NCBI GenBank assembly: GCA_026707745.1
Contig: JAPOWG010000057.1
Location: 1-64,000 of the forward strand
Origin: Chloroflexota bacterium
GTDB taxonomy: Bacteria > Chloroflexota > Anaerolineae > Aggregatilineales > Phototrophicaceae
Reading direction: 5' to 3'
Length of the DNA stretch: 64,000 nucleotides
The notes under the pieces are model-generated. The model was not told the origin of the DNA and did not search any database. It saw nothing but the letters and a program-made list of their open reading frames with translations. A program made the position numbers and the translations under genes. Below are positions 25,365 through 33,842 of this stretch, in pieces (the first letter of the stretch is position 1; each line of letters starts with the position of its first letter).

Positions 25365-26495
25365 CTAGCGCGCACGGCAGTATTGCATAGGACCTGCTGT
25401 CTCGGCAAGCCCTTTTAACTCCAGCATTGTTAGAGAGCTGGAGACCGTCGCGGTTGATAAATTGGTCTGGCGCACGATGACGTCTATATGGATGGGATCA
25501 GCGCCAAGCTGCTGCATTATCAAGGATTCCGTATCATTGTCCGGATGAACTCTCTCGGTTTCAATCCGCGCCTGCGTATGCAGGTGGGTCATGTTCAGCT
25601 CTTGGAGCACGTCGCTGACGCGCATCACCAGCTTGGCGCCATCTTGAATCAAGGCGTTGGATCCGCGTCCTGTCTTGCTGAAGATATTGTGCGGTACCGC
25701 AAAGACATCCCGGCCCTGGTCAAGGGCATGGCTGACCGTGTTCATCGCGCCACTCTTTTCCGGCGCTTCCACGACCAGAACGCCGAGGGACATGCCGCTA
25801 ATGATTCGGTTGCGCTGGGGAAAATTCTTGCCAAGCGGCGCCGTGCCGATTGGCATCTCTGTGATGAGGGCTCCCTTAGACGTGATTTGCTCTGCCAACT
25901 CCCTATTTTCGACGGGATAAACTCGATCAATTCCCGTCGCCATAACTGCGATGGTACGTCCGTCGTCCAGTGCGCCGCGATGCGCGGCACTGTCAATTCC
26001 ATGAGCCAAGCCGGATACGATCGTGACATTATGCTGGGCCAGGTTCTGCGAAACTGTTCGCGCCGCATCCCATCCGTATTTGCTCGGCTTCCGCGTGCCG
26101 ACAACCGCGATCGATTTGGCATCCGCTTCGGCGAGCTCTCCCCGCACGTACAAAACGAGCGGGCGATCGGCGATCTCGCGCAAGAGGGGCGGATATGCCG
26201 GATCCTCGAAACTGACAATATGCGCCCCGCATTGCCGAACTTTGTCCAACTCGCCTGGCAGGTCGATCGCTTGCCGCCCGGCGATAAACTGCCGCAGCAA
26301 TTTCTGCGGCAAGTCCAGGCGCAGCAGGCGCTCATCAGGTTCCTGCCAGAGCTCGGCCGCGGAGGGAATACGAGCCAGTAACATCGCGAGCTTCGCGTTG
26401 CCGAACTGCGGGATCAGGTGCAAACCCAACCAATACTGCTGTTCTTCGATTTCTGGCATGAGGGACCGTTGCTGTTTCGTCGGCGCCAACAGCAT
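25365..26495 (-). CDS. dprA: DNA-processing protein DprA
   Basis: A 376-residue DprA/Smf protein that loads RecA on incoming single-stranded DNA during natural transformation. The Rossmann-like core is clear: VGTRKPSKYG, VSGLAHGIDSAAHRGAL, GIDRVYPVENREL, PQRNRIISGMS and EAPEKSGAMNTVSHA. A C-terminal winged-helix-like domain follows (PIHIDVIVRQTNLSTATVSSSL). The protein is complete, suggesting either competence or a general recombination role. It follows rimM by 39 nt and ends at repeat copy E. Confidence 0.95.
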   Translation of the reverse strand: MLLAPTKQQRSLMPEIEEQQYWLGLHLIPQFGNAKLAMLLARIPSAAELWQEPDERLLRLDLPQKLLRQFIAGRQAIDLPGELDKVRQCGAHIVSFEDPAYPPLLREIADRPLVLYVRGELAEADAKSIAVVGTRKPSKYGWDAARTVSQNLAQHNVTIVSGLAHGIDSAAHRGALDDGRTIAVMATGIDRVYPVENRELAEQITSKGALITEMPIGTAPLGKNFPQRNRIISGMSLGVLVVEAPEKSGAMNTVSHALDQGRDVFAVPHNIFSKTGRGSNALIQDGAKLVMRVSDVLQELNMTHLHTQARIETERVHPDNDTESLIMQQLGADPIHIDVIVRQTNLSTATVSSSLTMLELKGLAETAGPMQYCRAR

Positions 26496-26534
26496 ATCAG
26501 CAAGCGATTTTTTTTGTCAAGTTAGGAATGGCAT

Positions 26535-27095
26535 TCACTCGTCAGCCAACAATCCGTCGGGCAAAACCATGGTGATGACTTCGTTTTCGAAGTCGATAGA
26601 TTGAATCGTTTCCTGATGCGCCGGCAAAAGGACGTCCCCGTAAACTTCGCTTTGCACTACATAGACGTCATTGGCGCCGGTCTGCAAGACTTCCTTCACG
26701 ACGCCTATCGTTCGCTCGCGATCCCTCACCAACATGCCGACAAGTTGAAAAAGATAGTACTCGCCAGGCTCCAGCGGAATCGCGTCCTGCATCGATATGA
26801 GAACCATTTTGCCCCGAAGCCGATCGGCTTCATCGCGACTGCGGTATCCATCAAGCGTAAGCAGGGCGTAGGCTTTGTGGAAGCGGACCTTTTGCAACTC
26901 GACCTCAGTCAGATTTCTATCGTCGGCGGATTTGCCGATATATACCGATTTCAATGTCGCCAAATGCTCGGGAAAATGGGTGATGACGCGCATTCGTACT
27001 TCGCCGCGCACACCATGGGGACGCAATATCTCGCCAACGACAAGATGTTGCGGGTCGACGGGCTTGATACTTTGGGCTGTCTTATTCGATTTCAA
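26535..27095 (-). CDS. rimM: ribosome maturation factor RimM
   Basis: A 186-residue 16S rRNA-processing protein that assists assembly of the 30S head around S19. The N-terminal RimM beta-barrel starts VVGEILRPHGVRGEVRM, and the PRC-barrel follows at YYLFQLVGMLVRD. It overlaps the end of the KH-domain gene by 14 nt in the ffh-rpsP-KH-rimM order, which is conserved in many bacteria. Confidence 0.95.
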   Translation of the reverse strand: MKSNKTAQSIKPVDPQHLVVGEILRPHGVRGEVRMRVITHFPEHLATLKSVYIGKSADDRNLTEVELQKVRFHKAYALLTLDGYRSRDEADRLRGKMVLISMQDAIPLEPGEYYLFQLVGMLVRDRERTIGVVKEVLQTGANDVYVVQSEVYGDVLLPAHQETIQSIDFENEVITMVLPDGLLADE

Positions 27096-27354
27096 GGATA
27101 ACTCGACGTCTGCGCCGGTCGCGTCCTTCTTCGTGGCTCGGCAAGGCGCGCAAAAGCGCGCGTATCGAGTTGGCTACTCGGCCGCTGCGCCCGATCACGC
27201 GGCCCATATCGTCCGAGGCGACAGATAGTTCCAGGACGACAGTGCGCCCGCTGTCCCGCCGCGACAATTTGACTTGTTCAGGATTGTTGACCAGGTTTTC
27301 CGCGATGTATTGGACAAGTTCTTCTTCGATCATTCTGGACCGGTCTACTGACAT
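27082..27354 (-). CDS. khpA: KH domain RNA-binding protein KhpA
   Basis: A 90-residue single KH-domain protein. The GxxG loop is GRVIGRSGRVANSIRALL. The start codon overlaps the rpsP stop by 1 nt, and the stop lies inside rimM. KhpA proteins bind RNA, often with KhpB (no KhpB is seen here), and affect cell division or ribosome assembly. Length is normal, with a basic C-terminus (EGRDRRRRRVILEIE). Confidence 0.95.
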   Translation of the reverse strand: MSVDRSRMIEEELVQYIAENLVNNPEQVKLSRRDSGRTVVLELSVASDDMGRVIGRSGRVANSIRALLRALPSHEEGRDRRRRRVILEIE

Positions 27355-27776
27355 TAGCTGTTTTCGCCCGCGGTCTTTTCAGTGGCGAGTCGAGCGGCTT
27401 CACGCGCCTTGATCTTGCTTTCGCCATCGCCGGGCGCCGGATAATTCGTTTTCGGGCTGGGCAACTCCGTCTGCCTGCTTTCCGCTTCTTTCACAAGATC
27501 TTCCAAGGACTCACCAGCCCGCAAGCGCTGGAAGCGCTCCCAGGTGCCGGTGTGATCCAGCAGGCGGCGAACCGCATCGCTCGGCTGGGCGCCGACGCTG
27601 AGCCAATAGAGCGCGCGATCTTCGGCGATAACCTCGGTGGCTGGACGTGTACGCGGGTTATAGTAGCCAATGTTTTCCAGATAGCTGCCGTTGCGCGCCT
27701 TGCGCTGGTCCGTAACGACGATGCGATACGTGGGTTGTCGTTTGAGGCCTTGGCGGCGCAAGCGAATCCTTACCAT
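27354..27776 (-). CDS. rpsP: 30S ribosomal protein S16
   Basis: A 140-residue protein. Residues 1-80 are the S16 core (MVRIRLRRQGLKRQPTYRIV, ENIGYYNPRT, RALYWLSVGAQPSDAVRRLL). The last 55 or so residues form a charged, probably disordered tail, longer than E. coli S16 (82 residues). It starts 23 nt after ffh. Confidence 0.97.
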   Translation of the reverse strand: MVRIRLRRQGLKRQPTYRIVVTDQRKARNGSYLENIGYYNPRTRPATEVIAEDRALYWLSVGAQPSDAVRRLLDHTGTWERFQRLRAGESLEDLVKEAESRQTELPSPKTNYPAPGDGESKIKAREAARLATEKTAGENS

Positions 27777-27799
27777 TTGCTATTCTCCTGTCGACCGGC

Positions 27800-29137
27800 T
27801 TATATGTTCAAGCCGGGTATATGAGGAACTTTTCCTCTGCTGAGTTGATTCATAAGTTTGCTCATTTGCCGAAACTGCTTCAGCAATTCGTTAACATCCC
27901 GCACCTCGACGCCGCTGCCGCTGGCGATCCTGCGCTTGCGGCTGGCTTTGAGAATGCGCGGATGCTGTCGTTCCGTCGGCGTCATTGAATTGATGATCGC
28001 TTCAACTTTCCTGATGCGTTTTTCGATGTCCTGGTCGTCAAAATCCGCTTGCATTTGCAGTTTGGACATGCCAGGTATCATGCCCATTACTTTGCCCAGC
28101 GGACCCATGCGCCGGATCTTCTGCAATTGATCGAGGAAGTCCTGCAAGGTGAACTCATTCTTGATGATCTTGTTCTGCAGGCGCAGCGCTTCTTCTTCCT
28201 CGTAGACGGATTCAGTCTTCTCGATCAGCGACATGATATCGCCCATGCCGAGAATTCTTTGGGCGATGCGGTCGGGATGGAATAGCTCCAGCGTGTCCGC
28301 GCTTACTTTTTCTCCCGTCCCCATGTATTTGATGGGCACGCCGGTCACCGCGCGCATAGAAAGCGCCGCCCCGCCACGAGCGTCGCCGTCAACCTTGGTC
28401 AAAACCAGACCGGTGATACCGAGGCGCTCGTTGAAGCCGCGCGCGATATTGACCGCTTCCTGCCCGGTCATGGCGTCAGCGACCAACAGAATCTCCGCAG
28501 GGCTGGCAATGCCCTTGATGTCTTCAAGCTCGCCCATCAAGGCGTCGTCAATCTGCAAACGACCGGCAGTGTCGATGATGACGATGTCGACGCCGCTGTC
28601 CTTAGCCCTTTTGATTCCGCGCTTGACAATGGCCGGCGGCTTGTCGCTGGTTCCTTCTTCATAATAAGGAACGCTTATCTGTTTGGCGAGCGTCACCAAC
28701 TGATCGACCGCGGCCGGACGGTAAGTATCCGCGGCGATCATGAATGGTTTGCGCCCCTCCCCCCGCAAGTGCAGCGCCAGTTTCGCGGCGTTAGTCGTCT
28801 TGCCGGAGCCTTGCAAGCCCACGAGCATTATGACATGCGGTTTGACGCTGCCGCTGTAACTCAAACGGCCCGCCTCGCCCAGCATGTCGACGAGCTCTTC
28901 GTGGATGATCTTGACGACCTGCTCGCTTGGCTTGAGCGCTTTGTGGACTTCCTCGCCGATGGCGCGTTCTCGCACCGACTTGACGAAGTCTTTGACGATC
29001 GGCAAGGCGACGTCGGCCTCCAGCAAGGCCATGCGGACTTCTCGCATGACAGCTTTGACGTCAGCTTCCTTGACAGTGCCGCCCTTGCGCAAGCCTTCGA
29101 AGGCCGTATCCAGTCTCTGTGATAAGGATTCGAACAT
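27800..29137 (-). CDS. ffh: signal recognition particle protein Ffh
   Basis: A 445-residue SRP54-type GTPase for co-translational membrane targeting. The N-domain occupies about 1-90. The G-domain has G1 GLQGSGKTTNAAKL (107-120), G3 DTAGRL and G4 TKVDGDARGGAALS. The methionine-rich M-domain includes MGPLGKVMGMIPGMSKLQMQ and the RNA-binding segment RILKASRKRRIASGSG. It heads the ffh-rpsP-khpA-rimM group, with a strong promoter just upstream. Confidence 0.97.
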   Translation of the reverse strand: MFESLSQRLDTAFEGLRKGGTVKEADVKAVMREVRMALLEADVALPIVKDFVKSVRERAIGEEVHKALKPSEQVVKIIHEELVDMLGEAGRLSYSGSVKPHVIMLVGLQGSGKTTNAAKLALHLRGEGRKPFMIAADTYRPAAVDQLVTLAKQISVPYYEEGTSDKPPAIVKRGIKRAKDSGVDIVIIDTAGRLQIDDALMGELEDIKGIASPAEILLVADAMTGQEAVNIARGFNERLGITGLVLTKVDGDARGGAALSMRAVTGVPIKYMGTGEKVSADTLELFHPDRIAQRILGMGDIMSLIEKTESVYEEEEALRLQNKIIKNEFTLQDFLDQLQKIRRMGPLGKVMGMIPGMSKLQMQADFDDQDIEKRIRKVEAIINSMTPTERQHPRILKASRKRRIASGSGVEVRDVNELLKQFRQMSKLMNQLSRGKVPHIPGLNI

Positions 29138-29167
29138 TAAAAGTCCTGCCAGTTTTCGCGCTAGCGG

Positions 29168-29196
29168 ATTCTAGTCGAGCGACAATCGTTAGTCAA
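29168..29196 (-). promoter_or_regulatory. promoter of the ffh-rpsP-khpA-rimM operon
   Basis: On the minus strand: TTGACT, 17-nt spacer, TAGAAT, ending about 30 nt upstream of the ffh start. It breaks the long minus-strand block into two transcription units. Confidence 0.65.
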
Positions 29197-29221
29197 GTCG
29201 AAACCTCGCCCTGTCTTCTAG

Positions 29222-29306
29222 GCAACCACCTTGCTCATACAAGCAGAAGGCTTGTATTTCCTGTGAGCGCGGTAGACGTTTTCGCCGCTTACGCGCCGAC
29301 CGGCTG
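29222..29306. repeat. dispersed intergenic repeat, copy D
   Basis: A copy of the five-member family lying between the MFS gene stop and the ffh promoter. It contains ATACAAGC and GCTTGTAT as a perfect 8-bp stem nested inside GCTCA...TGAGC, so a hairpin is likely. The conserved right block is TTCGCCG-CTTACGCGCCG-CCGGCTG-like. Confidence 0.7.
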
Positions 29307-29321
29307 TTGCTAGTGCAATGC

Positions 29322-30530
29322 CTAGTTCTGATGCGATAGCAGCCGCCACATGATGAAAAACGCGATCATTCCCAATCCGCCGGCAATGATGCCGACCAGC
29401 GTAAAGTTGCCATTTGATTCGGCATATACCCAGCCGCCCAGCGCCGCGCCGACCACGCGCCCCAGGGAGTGCGCCCCCATATTGGCGCTCATCATCACGG
29501 CGCGGGATTTCGGCAGAATCTCCGTAAACAGCGGCAGCGCCGAGACAATCGAGGTCTCGATGGCGATAAACATGATGAATATGGCGAACATGGCCAGAGG
29601 CAGACTGAAAGACAGATAAGGGATGATGAAAAAGCATATCGCCGCGATCAACATACCTGTCATCGAGGTTGGCCTGGTTCCGAGCCGGTCCGCGACGGTA
29701 ATAACGATAAACTCGCCAATGACCTCGGCGACGGCAATGGCAATCGTAACCGTCCCAAGCGCCGTGAGAACCAGACCGAAAGAGTCCTCCATCCAAAGAC
29801 CGTAATTGATGTAAAAGATCTCATGGGAGAGCGTAAGACACATGGAATACATAAGTGCGAAGACCGCCGGCGGGTGCGCGCTGACCGTGCGTATGGCTGT
29901 CAATGGATTGATAATGCGTATCCGATCGTGGCTGTGATCCGGCCGCTCGTCGGACTCAACGAAAATCCATAATGCCACTGCTCCCAACGCCAGCGACACG
30001 GACAGAAAAACGAACACGGACTGAAGATTGCTGTTCTCCAACAGCAAACCGGCAACGGGCGCGGCGATAACCAATGACAGGGCCCAGCTAAGTTCGGAAA
30101 TGCCCATCACGCGGGCGCGCCTGCCAAAGGGCACCAAGTCTCCCAAATATGCCTGAAACGTGGGGTCGTAAATGGTCTTGCCGATGCCGAAGGAAAACAT
30201 CACCACCACGAAGACGCCGTAGTCGGCGAATACCGCGCCAAGCATACTCATGATCGCCATCATCCAGAGCATGCCAACCATCACGACCTTGCGCCCGTAA
30301 TGCTCGGAAATAATGCCCAGTACCGGACTGAGCAATCCGGCCCCATTCGTCAAAGCGATCACATTCTGGATGCTTTCAGCCGACACGCTGAAGCTGTCGG
30401 CAATGGCGGAAACGAAGGGGTAGGGGAATCGCTTGGAAATGTTAATGACCAAGCGACCAAAGACGATTGCCAAAATCGACTTGATGACCTTGTCGTTGAA
30501 GACTTGCTCGCTGCTGCGCTTGTTTTTCAT
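29322..30530 (-). CDS. MFS transporter
   Basis: A 402-residue major facilitator superfamily carrier with about 12 transmembrane segments. The loop 2-3 motif is GIISEHYGRKVVMVG, a form of GxLxDRxGRR. The second half mirrors it with VADRLGTRPTSMTG. Residues FVESDERPDHSHD form the central cytoplasmic loop. Substrate unknown; drug/sugar efflux-type relatives are likely. The start overlaps the upstream metalloenzyme stop by 1 nt, so it is the last gene of the alaS-to-MFS block. Confidence 0.9.
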   Translation of the reverse strand: MKNKRSSEQVFNDKVIKSILAIVFGRLVINISKRFPYPFVSAIADSFSVSAESIQNVIALTNGAGLLSPVLGIISEHYGRKVVMVGMLWMMAIMSMLGAVFADYGVFVVVMFSFGIGKTIYDPTFQAYLGDLVPFGRRARVMGISELSWALSLVIAAPVAGLLLENSNLQSVFVFLSVSLALGAVALWIFVESDERPDHSHDRIRIINPLTAIRTVSAHPPAVFALMYSMCLTLSHEIFYINYGLWMEDSFGLVLTALGTVTIAIAVAEVIGEFIVITVADRLGTRPTSMTGMLIAAICFFIIPYLSFSLPLAMFAIFIMFIAIETSIVSALPLFTEILPKSRAVMMSANMGAHSLGRVVGAALGGWVYAESNGNFTLVGIIAGGLGMIAFFIMWRLLSHQN

Positions 30531-31459
30531 CAGGAATCGAACAGGATTCTATCACAAGCCGGCACAAAATCAGTCAGAGACTTGTAACCATCGGCGAAGT
30601 CTTCGGCTCGCTCGCCGACGACAAGCGTGGGCACCATGTTTAGCGTATGTCGACGGGTACTTAAGTCCTCCATGTTGCCGTGATCGCTGACCACGATTAT
30701 CAGACCTTCGTCGCTGCGCCATTCGTCGAGCGCGCCGGCCATCACTTCGTCGAAAGTCTCCAATATGCTTACGCCGCGCTCGAAGGGACCGCGGTGCCCG
30801 ATGCGGTCCGTCAGCCAGTGCGAATGGAAAGCAAAGTCGTAGTCGCGCGAGAGCTTAACCAGCAATTGTCCGGCTTGCCGTGGCGAATAGTCGGGGAGGC
30901 GCGAGATGCCCAAATAGCGTCCCCAACTGGCAGTGGTCCATTCTGCGGTCAAGGCGCGCTTCTCAACCACGTCCTTTACCGAGAAGTGGTCCTTGCCGGA
31001 CTCGTAGGCCGCTTGCTGGATACTGGAGCGAAGCGTCTTGCCACGGGCGAAGTCCTGCAAGAGACGCGGGGGATAAGCGGTGAGCAATCGGGCTGTCTTG
31101 CTGCGTTCACCCAATGATTTGAAATAGCTGTGCCGGGCTATGATTTCCCGGGTTTCTTGATTGGGTTTAGGTCCATAGTGCTTTCCGATCAACTTGGGCA
31201 CGTTCAAACCGGTGAGCAGGCTGGCTTGGCCGGTGCCGCTTTGAGGACGACCGGCGACGCCCAGGCAGGCATCGGTTGGCACAAAGATCGCGTTGTGACT
31301 TGCGACCAGTTCAGTGTTTGCCAGCCATCGCTTTCCATTGCTAAGACCTTGAAGCGTGGGTAAATCGGCGACCGCGAAAGGATTGATCTTCGGGTCATCC
31401 GCGCCAAGCCCAATGCCATCCAGGAAGAGCGCCAGAATGTGCGAGCCCGACGGGTTCAT
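30530..31459 (-). CDS. alkaline-phosphatase-superfamily metalloenzyme (phosphoglycerate-mutase-like)
   Basis: About 309 residues from the ATG at 31459 (MNPSGSHILALFLDGIGLG); the frame is open to 31624, but that part overlaps the upstream MBL gene and does not fit. Landmarks are the first metal aspartate in LFLDGIGLG, the phospho-acceptor region GRPQSGTGQASLLTG, HSHWLTDRIGHRG, and SDHGNMEDL, which supply the metal-binding Asp and His residues. It is shorter than cofactor-independent phosphoglycerate mutase and has no inserted transferase domain. A phosphatase or phosphomutase is likely, but the substrate is not known. Confidence 0.8.
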   Translation of the reverse strand: MNPSGSHILALFLDGIGLGADDPKINPFAVADLPTLQGLSNGKRWLANTELVASHNAIFVPTDACLGVAGRPQSGTGQASLLTGLNVPKLIGKHYGPKPNQETREIIARHSYFKSLGERSKTARLLTAYPPRLLQDFARGKTLRSSIQQAAYESGKDHFSVKDVVEKRALTAEWTTASWGRYLGISRLPDYSPRQAGQLLVKLSRDYDFAFHSHWLTDRIGHRGPFERGVSILETFDEVMAGALDEWRSDEGLIIVVSDHGNMEDLSTRRHTLNMVPTLVVGERAEDFADGYKSLTDFVPACDRILFDS

Positions 31460-31499
31460 CGGATGAGGAGTCGCAACTGTAAACGCTCCGCGGTCGAGC

Positions 31500-32159
31500 T
31501 CATTGCGCGTTCTGGTCGAATGAGAGCAGGAAGGGATTGGTATGTCGTTCGCGGCCGATGGTGGTCGCGCCCATATGCCCCGGCAGGACGCGAATATCGT
31601 CGTCCAGGGCCATGAGCTTCTCAAAGATAGAGCGCATCAGCAGTGGATAGTCGCCGCCAGGCAAGTCCGTGCGCCCGATACTGCCGGCGAAAAGCGTATC
31701 GCCGCTGAAGAGGATTTTTTGGCTCTCCAACAGCAGGCTCAAGTGGCCTGGCGCGTGCCCGGGCGTGTAAAGCGTTTTCAGGCGGATGGCGTCCAGCTCG
31801 ATGACTTCGCTCGCGCTTGTCAAAAGGCGATCCGGCTGGGCAGCCGCCGGCGTATCGCCCAAGCCGAACAATTTTGCTTGCGCGGGCAGATCCGCCAGCC
31901 AGGGCAAGCACTCCTCGTGGATGCAAAATGGTATTCCCAAGTCGTCCTTGATCGCTTTGCTCGCCATGACGTGATCGAGATGCGCGTGCGTTGCGATCAT
32001 CATCTGAATGCGCCATCCGCGCTCGGCGGCGGCATTGAGGATGAGCGGCGCGCTGTCAACCGGGTCGATAAGGATGGCGTTCTTGGTAGCGCTATCCGCC
32101 ACCAGGTATGCATTGGTGGCGAAGGCGCCCAAAGTCATGGACAGGACCTCAATCGGCAT
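31500..32159 (-). CDS. MBL-fold hydrolase, glyoxalase II-like
   Basis: A 219-residue metallo-beta-lactamase-fold enzyme. Motifs are ATHAHLDHVMA, YTPGHAPGHLSL, LFSGDTLFAGSIGRTDLPGGD and VLPGHMGATTIGRE, the pattern of the YcbL-type glyoxalase II branch (hydroxyacylthiol hydrolase). It overlaps the 3' end of murJ by 11 nt and is followed after 40 nt by the metalloenzyme gene. Cytoplasmic thioester hydrolysis is inferred. Confidence 0.9.
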   Translation of the reverse strand: MPIEVLSMTLGAFATNAYLVADSATKNAILIDPVDSAPLILNAAAERGWRIQMMIATHAHLDHVMASKAIKDDLGIPFCIHEECLPWLADLPAQAKLFGLGDTPAAAQPDRLLTSASEVIELDAIRLKTLYTPGHAPGHLSLLLESQKILFSGDTLFAGSIGRTDLPGGDYPLLMRSIFEKLMALDDDIRVLPGHMGATTIGRERHTNPFLLSFDQNAQ

Positions 32160-33834
32160 ACGCTCTCCTTTTCTGTCTTTCTTTGGGCCGGCCGCGAATT
32201 ATATTCATTAATTCCGACAGCTCTCGCATTCTGATGAGGGCGGCGACGACAACGAAGACCGCCAGGCCGACAAGTCCCTGCGCGAGCAGGCGCAAGATCA
32301 TCAGCGAGAGACCGCCCCCAGGCGCCCAAGCTTGCCACAGCGTGTCCAGCAGCACAACCGCCCCAGCCATGACCAGCGACGCGACAAGTGACTTTAGCAG
32401 ACTGCTCCCCAGCGAACCTTCCCGGATGCCGCTCCAGCGTCGTCGCAAGATAACCAGCAGGCACAGGACCTCGAACATAACACCAAGGGAATTGGCCAGC
32501 GCCAATCCGCTAACGCGGCCGATATAGGGCTCAAAGCCAAGGACGGGAAATGCGCGAGCGACCGAGTTGGCAAACAATTGTGAATCAACCTGCTCTACAT
32601 CGCTGAGCAGAATGGCGAAGACAAAGTTGATCCCAGCGCCGCCGAGCGCCGCGTACAAGGGAGTCAAGGTGTCTTTGTCGGCATAAAAGCTGCGGGCGAT
32701 GACCTCCAGCGCGGAATGCACGATCAACCCGAGCGTAAACATGCTCAGGGTGCTATAGACCAGTGCGGATGCCGCCGCGTCGAATGCGCCGCGTTCCAGA
32801 AGTCCGATAAGCGGTCTGCCCAGAACGATCAAGCCTATGGCTGACGGGATGCTGGTGACAAGCACAAAGCGCAGCGCGCCGGACATCGCATCGCGCTTGC
32901 CATCGAGGTCCCTCACTTCGCTAAGCGCAGCCAGAGTAGGGAAGATCACGATTCCCATCGCCGTGCCGATCAAGGTCTGCGGGATTTGCATCAAGCGCCA
33001 GCCCCAGTCGAGCGCGCTCACCGAGCCGACGCTCAGCCTCGAGGCGATGTTATTCATGACCAGGAAATTCAGCGCGAAAACGCCAAGTCCGCCGATTCGC
33101 GGCAGCATCAGGCGAATCACGCGCCACAAGGCCGGGTTCGCCAGGCCCAGCCCGCGCTTCCAGGACATTCGATATTTGACCAGGCCGGGAACCTGGATGC
33201 TGAAATGCAAGGCCGATCCGATCACGGCGCCAATTGCGATTCCGTGTACGCCAAAGCCGGGCAACAGGAACAAGACGCCGAACAGAATGCCGATATCAAA
33301 CATGATCGGCGCCAGCGCCGGCAAAAGAAAATGCTGATGAGAATTGAGTATGCCGCTGAAGATGCCGCTGATCGAAAAGATGATCGTGCTCAGTAGCAGG
33401 ATGCGCATCATTTCAATCGTGTTTTGCGCGGTGACGGCGTCAAAGCCGGGCGCGACCACCTGGTTCACAAACCATGGCGCCATCAAGAAGACGACCGCGC
33501 TCAAGATCAGCGCGAGCGTGAATATCGTATTGATCAAGTTGCTGGACAATTGCCAGGCTGCGTCAAGCTTTCCCTGTGCCAAATAGCCGCTGAATACAGG
33601 AATAAAGGCGTGCGTCAAAGCCCCGCCAGAGATCAAAACGACGATCAGTTCGGGTATGCGATTGGCCGCCACATAGGCGTCCAATTCAACGCCAACGCCA
33701 AAGACCTGCGCTATGATCAAGGTCTGAAGGAGACTGATCAATTTGGCAGCCGCAAAGGCCATCATCACGATCAACGTGGATCTCGCGATTCTGCGATTGC
33801 GCTGAAAATTTCCCTTGCCAGCAGAGGACGCCAT
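32149..33834 (-). CDS. murJ: lipid II flippase MurJ
   Basis: A 561-residue MOP-superfamily protein with about 14 transmembrane segments. Typical segments are LISLLQTLIIAQVFG at the first helix, DAYVAANRIPELIVVLISGGALTHAFIPVFSGYL, and the Arg/Lys-rich C-terminus GRPKERQKRRAYAD. MurJ flips lipid-linked wall precursor across the membrane; its presence suggests at least some murein or a related lipid-linked glycan. It starts 8 nt after the C39-like gene. Confidence 0.93.
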   Translation of the reverse strand: MASSAGKGNFQRNRRIARSTLIVMMAFAAAKLISLLQTLIIAQVFGVGVELDAYVAANRIPELIVVLISGGALTHAFIPVFSGYLAQGKLDAAWQLSSNLINTIFTLALILSAVVFLMAPWFVNQVVAPGFDAVTAQNTIEMMRILLLSTIIFSISGIFSGILNSHQHFLLPALAPIMFDIGILFGVLFLLPGFGVHGIAIGAVIGSALHFSIQVPGLVKYRMSWKRGLGLANPALWRVIRLMLPRIGGLGVFALNFLVMNNIASRLSVGSVSALDWGWRLMQIPQTLIGTAMGIVIFPTLAALSEVRDLDGKRDAMSGALRFVLVTSIPSAIGLIVLGRPLIGLLERGAFDAAASALVYSTLSMFTLGLIVHSALEVIARSFYADKDTLTPLYAALGGAGINFVFAILLSDVEQVDSQLFANSVARAFPVLGFEPYIGRVSGLALANSLGVMFEVLCLLVILRRRWSGIREGSLGSSLLKSLVASLVMAGAVVLLDTLWQAWAPGGGLSLMILRLLAQGLVGLAVFVVVAALIRMRELSELMNIIRGRPKERQKRRAYAD

Positions 33835-33842
33835 GCAGTTTC

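Noticed and set aside
25488..26381. 297-codon plus-strand ORF antisense to dprA
   Set aside because: No domain; dprA is complete on the other strand.
29222..29306. SRP RNA gene beside ffh
   Set aside because: The hairpin belongs to the five-copy repeat family and lacks the SRP helix 8 GNAR tetraloop and symmetric bulge.
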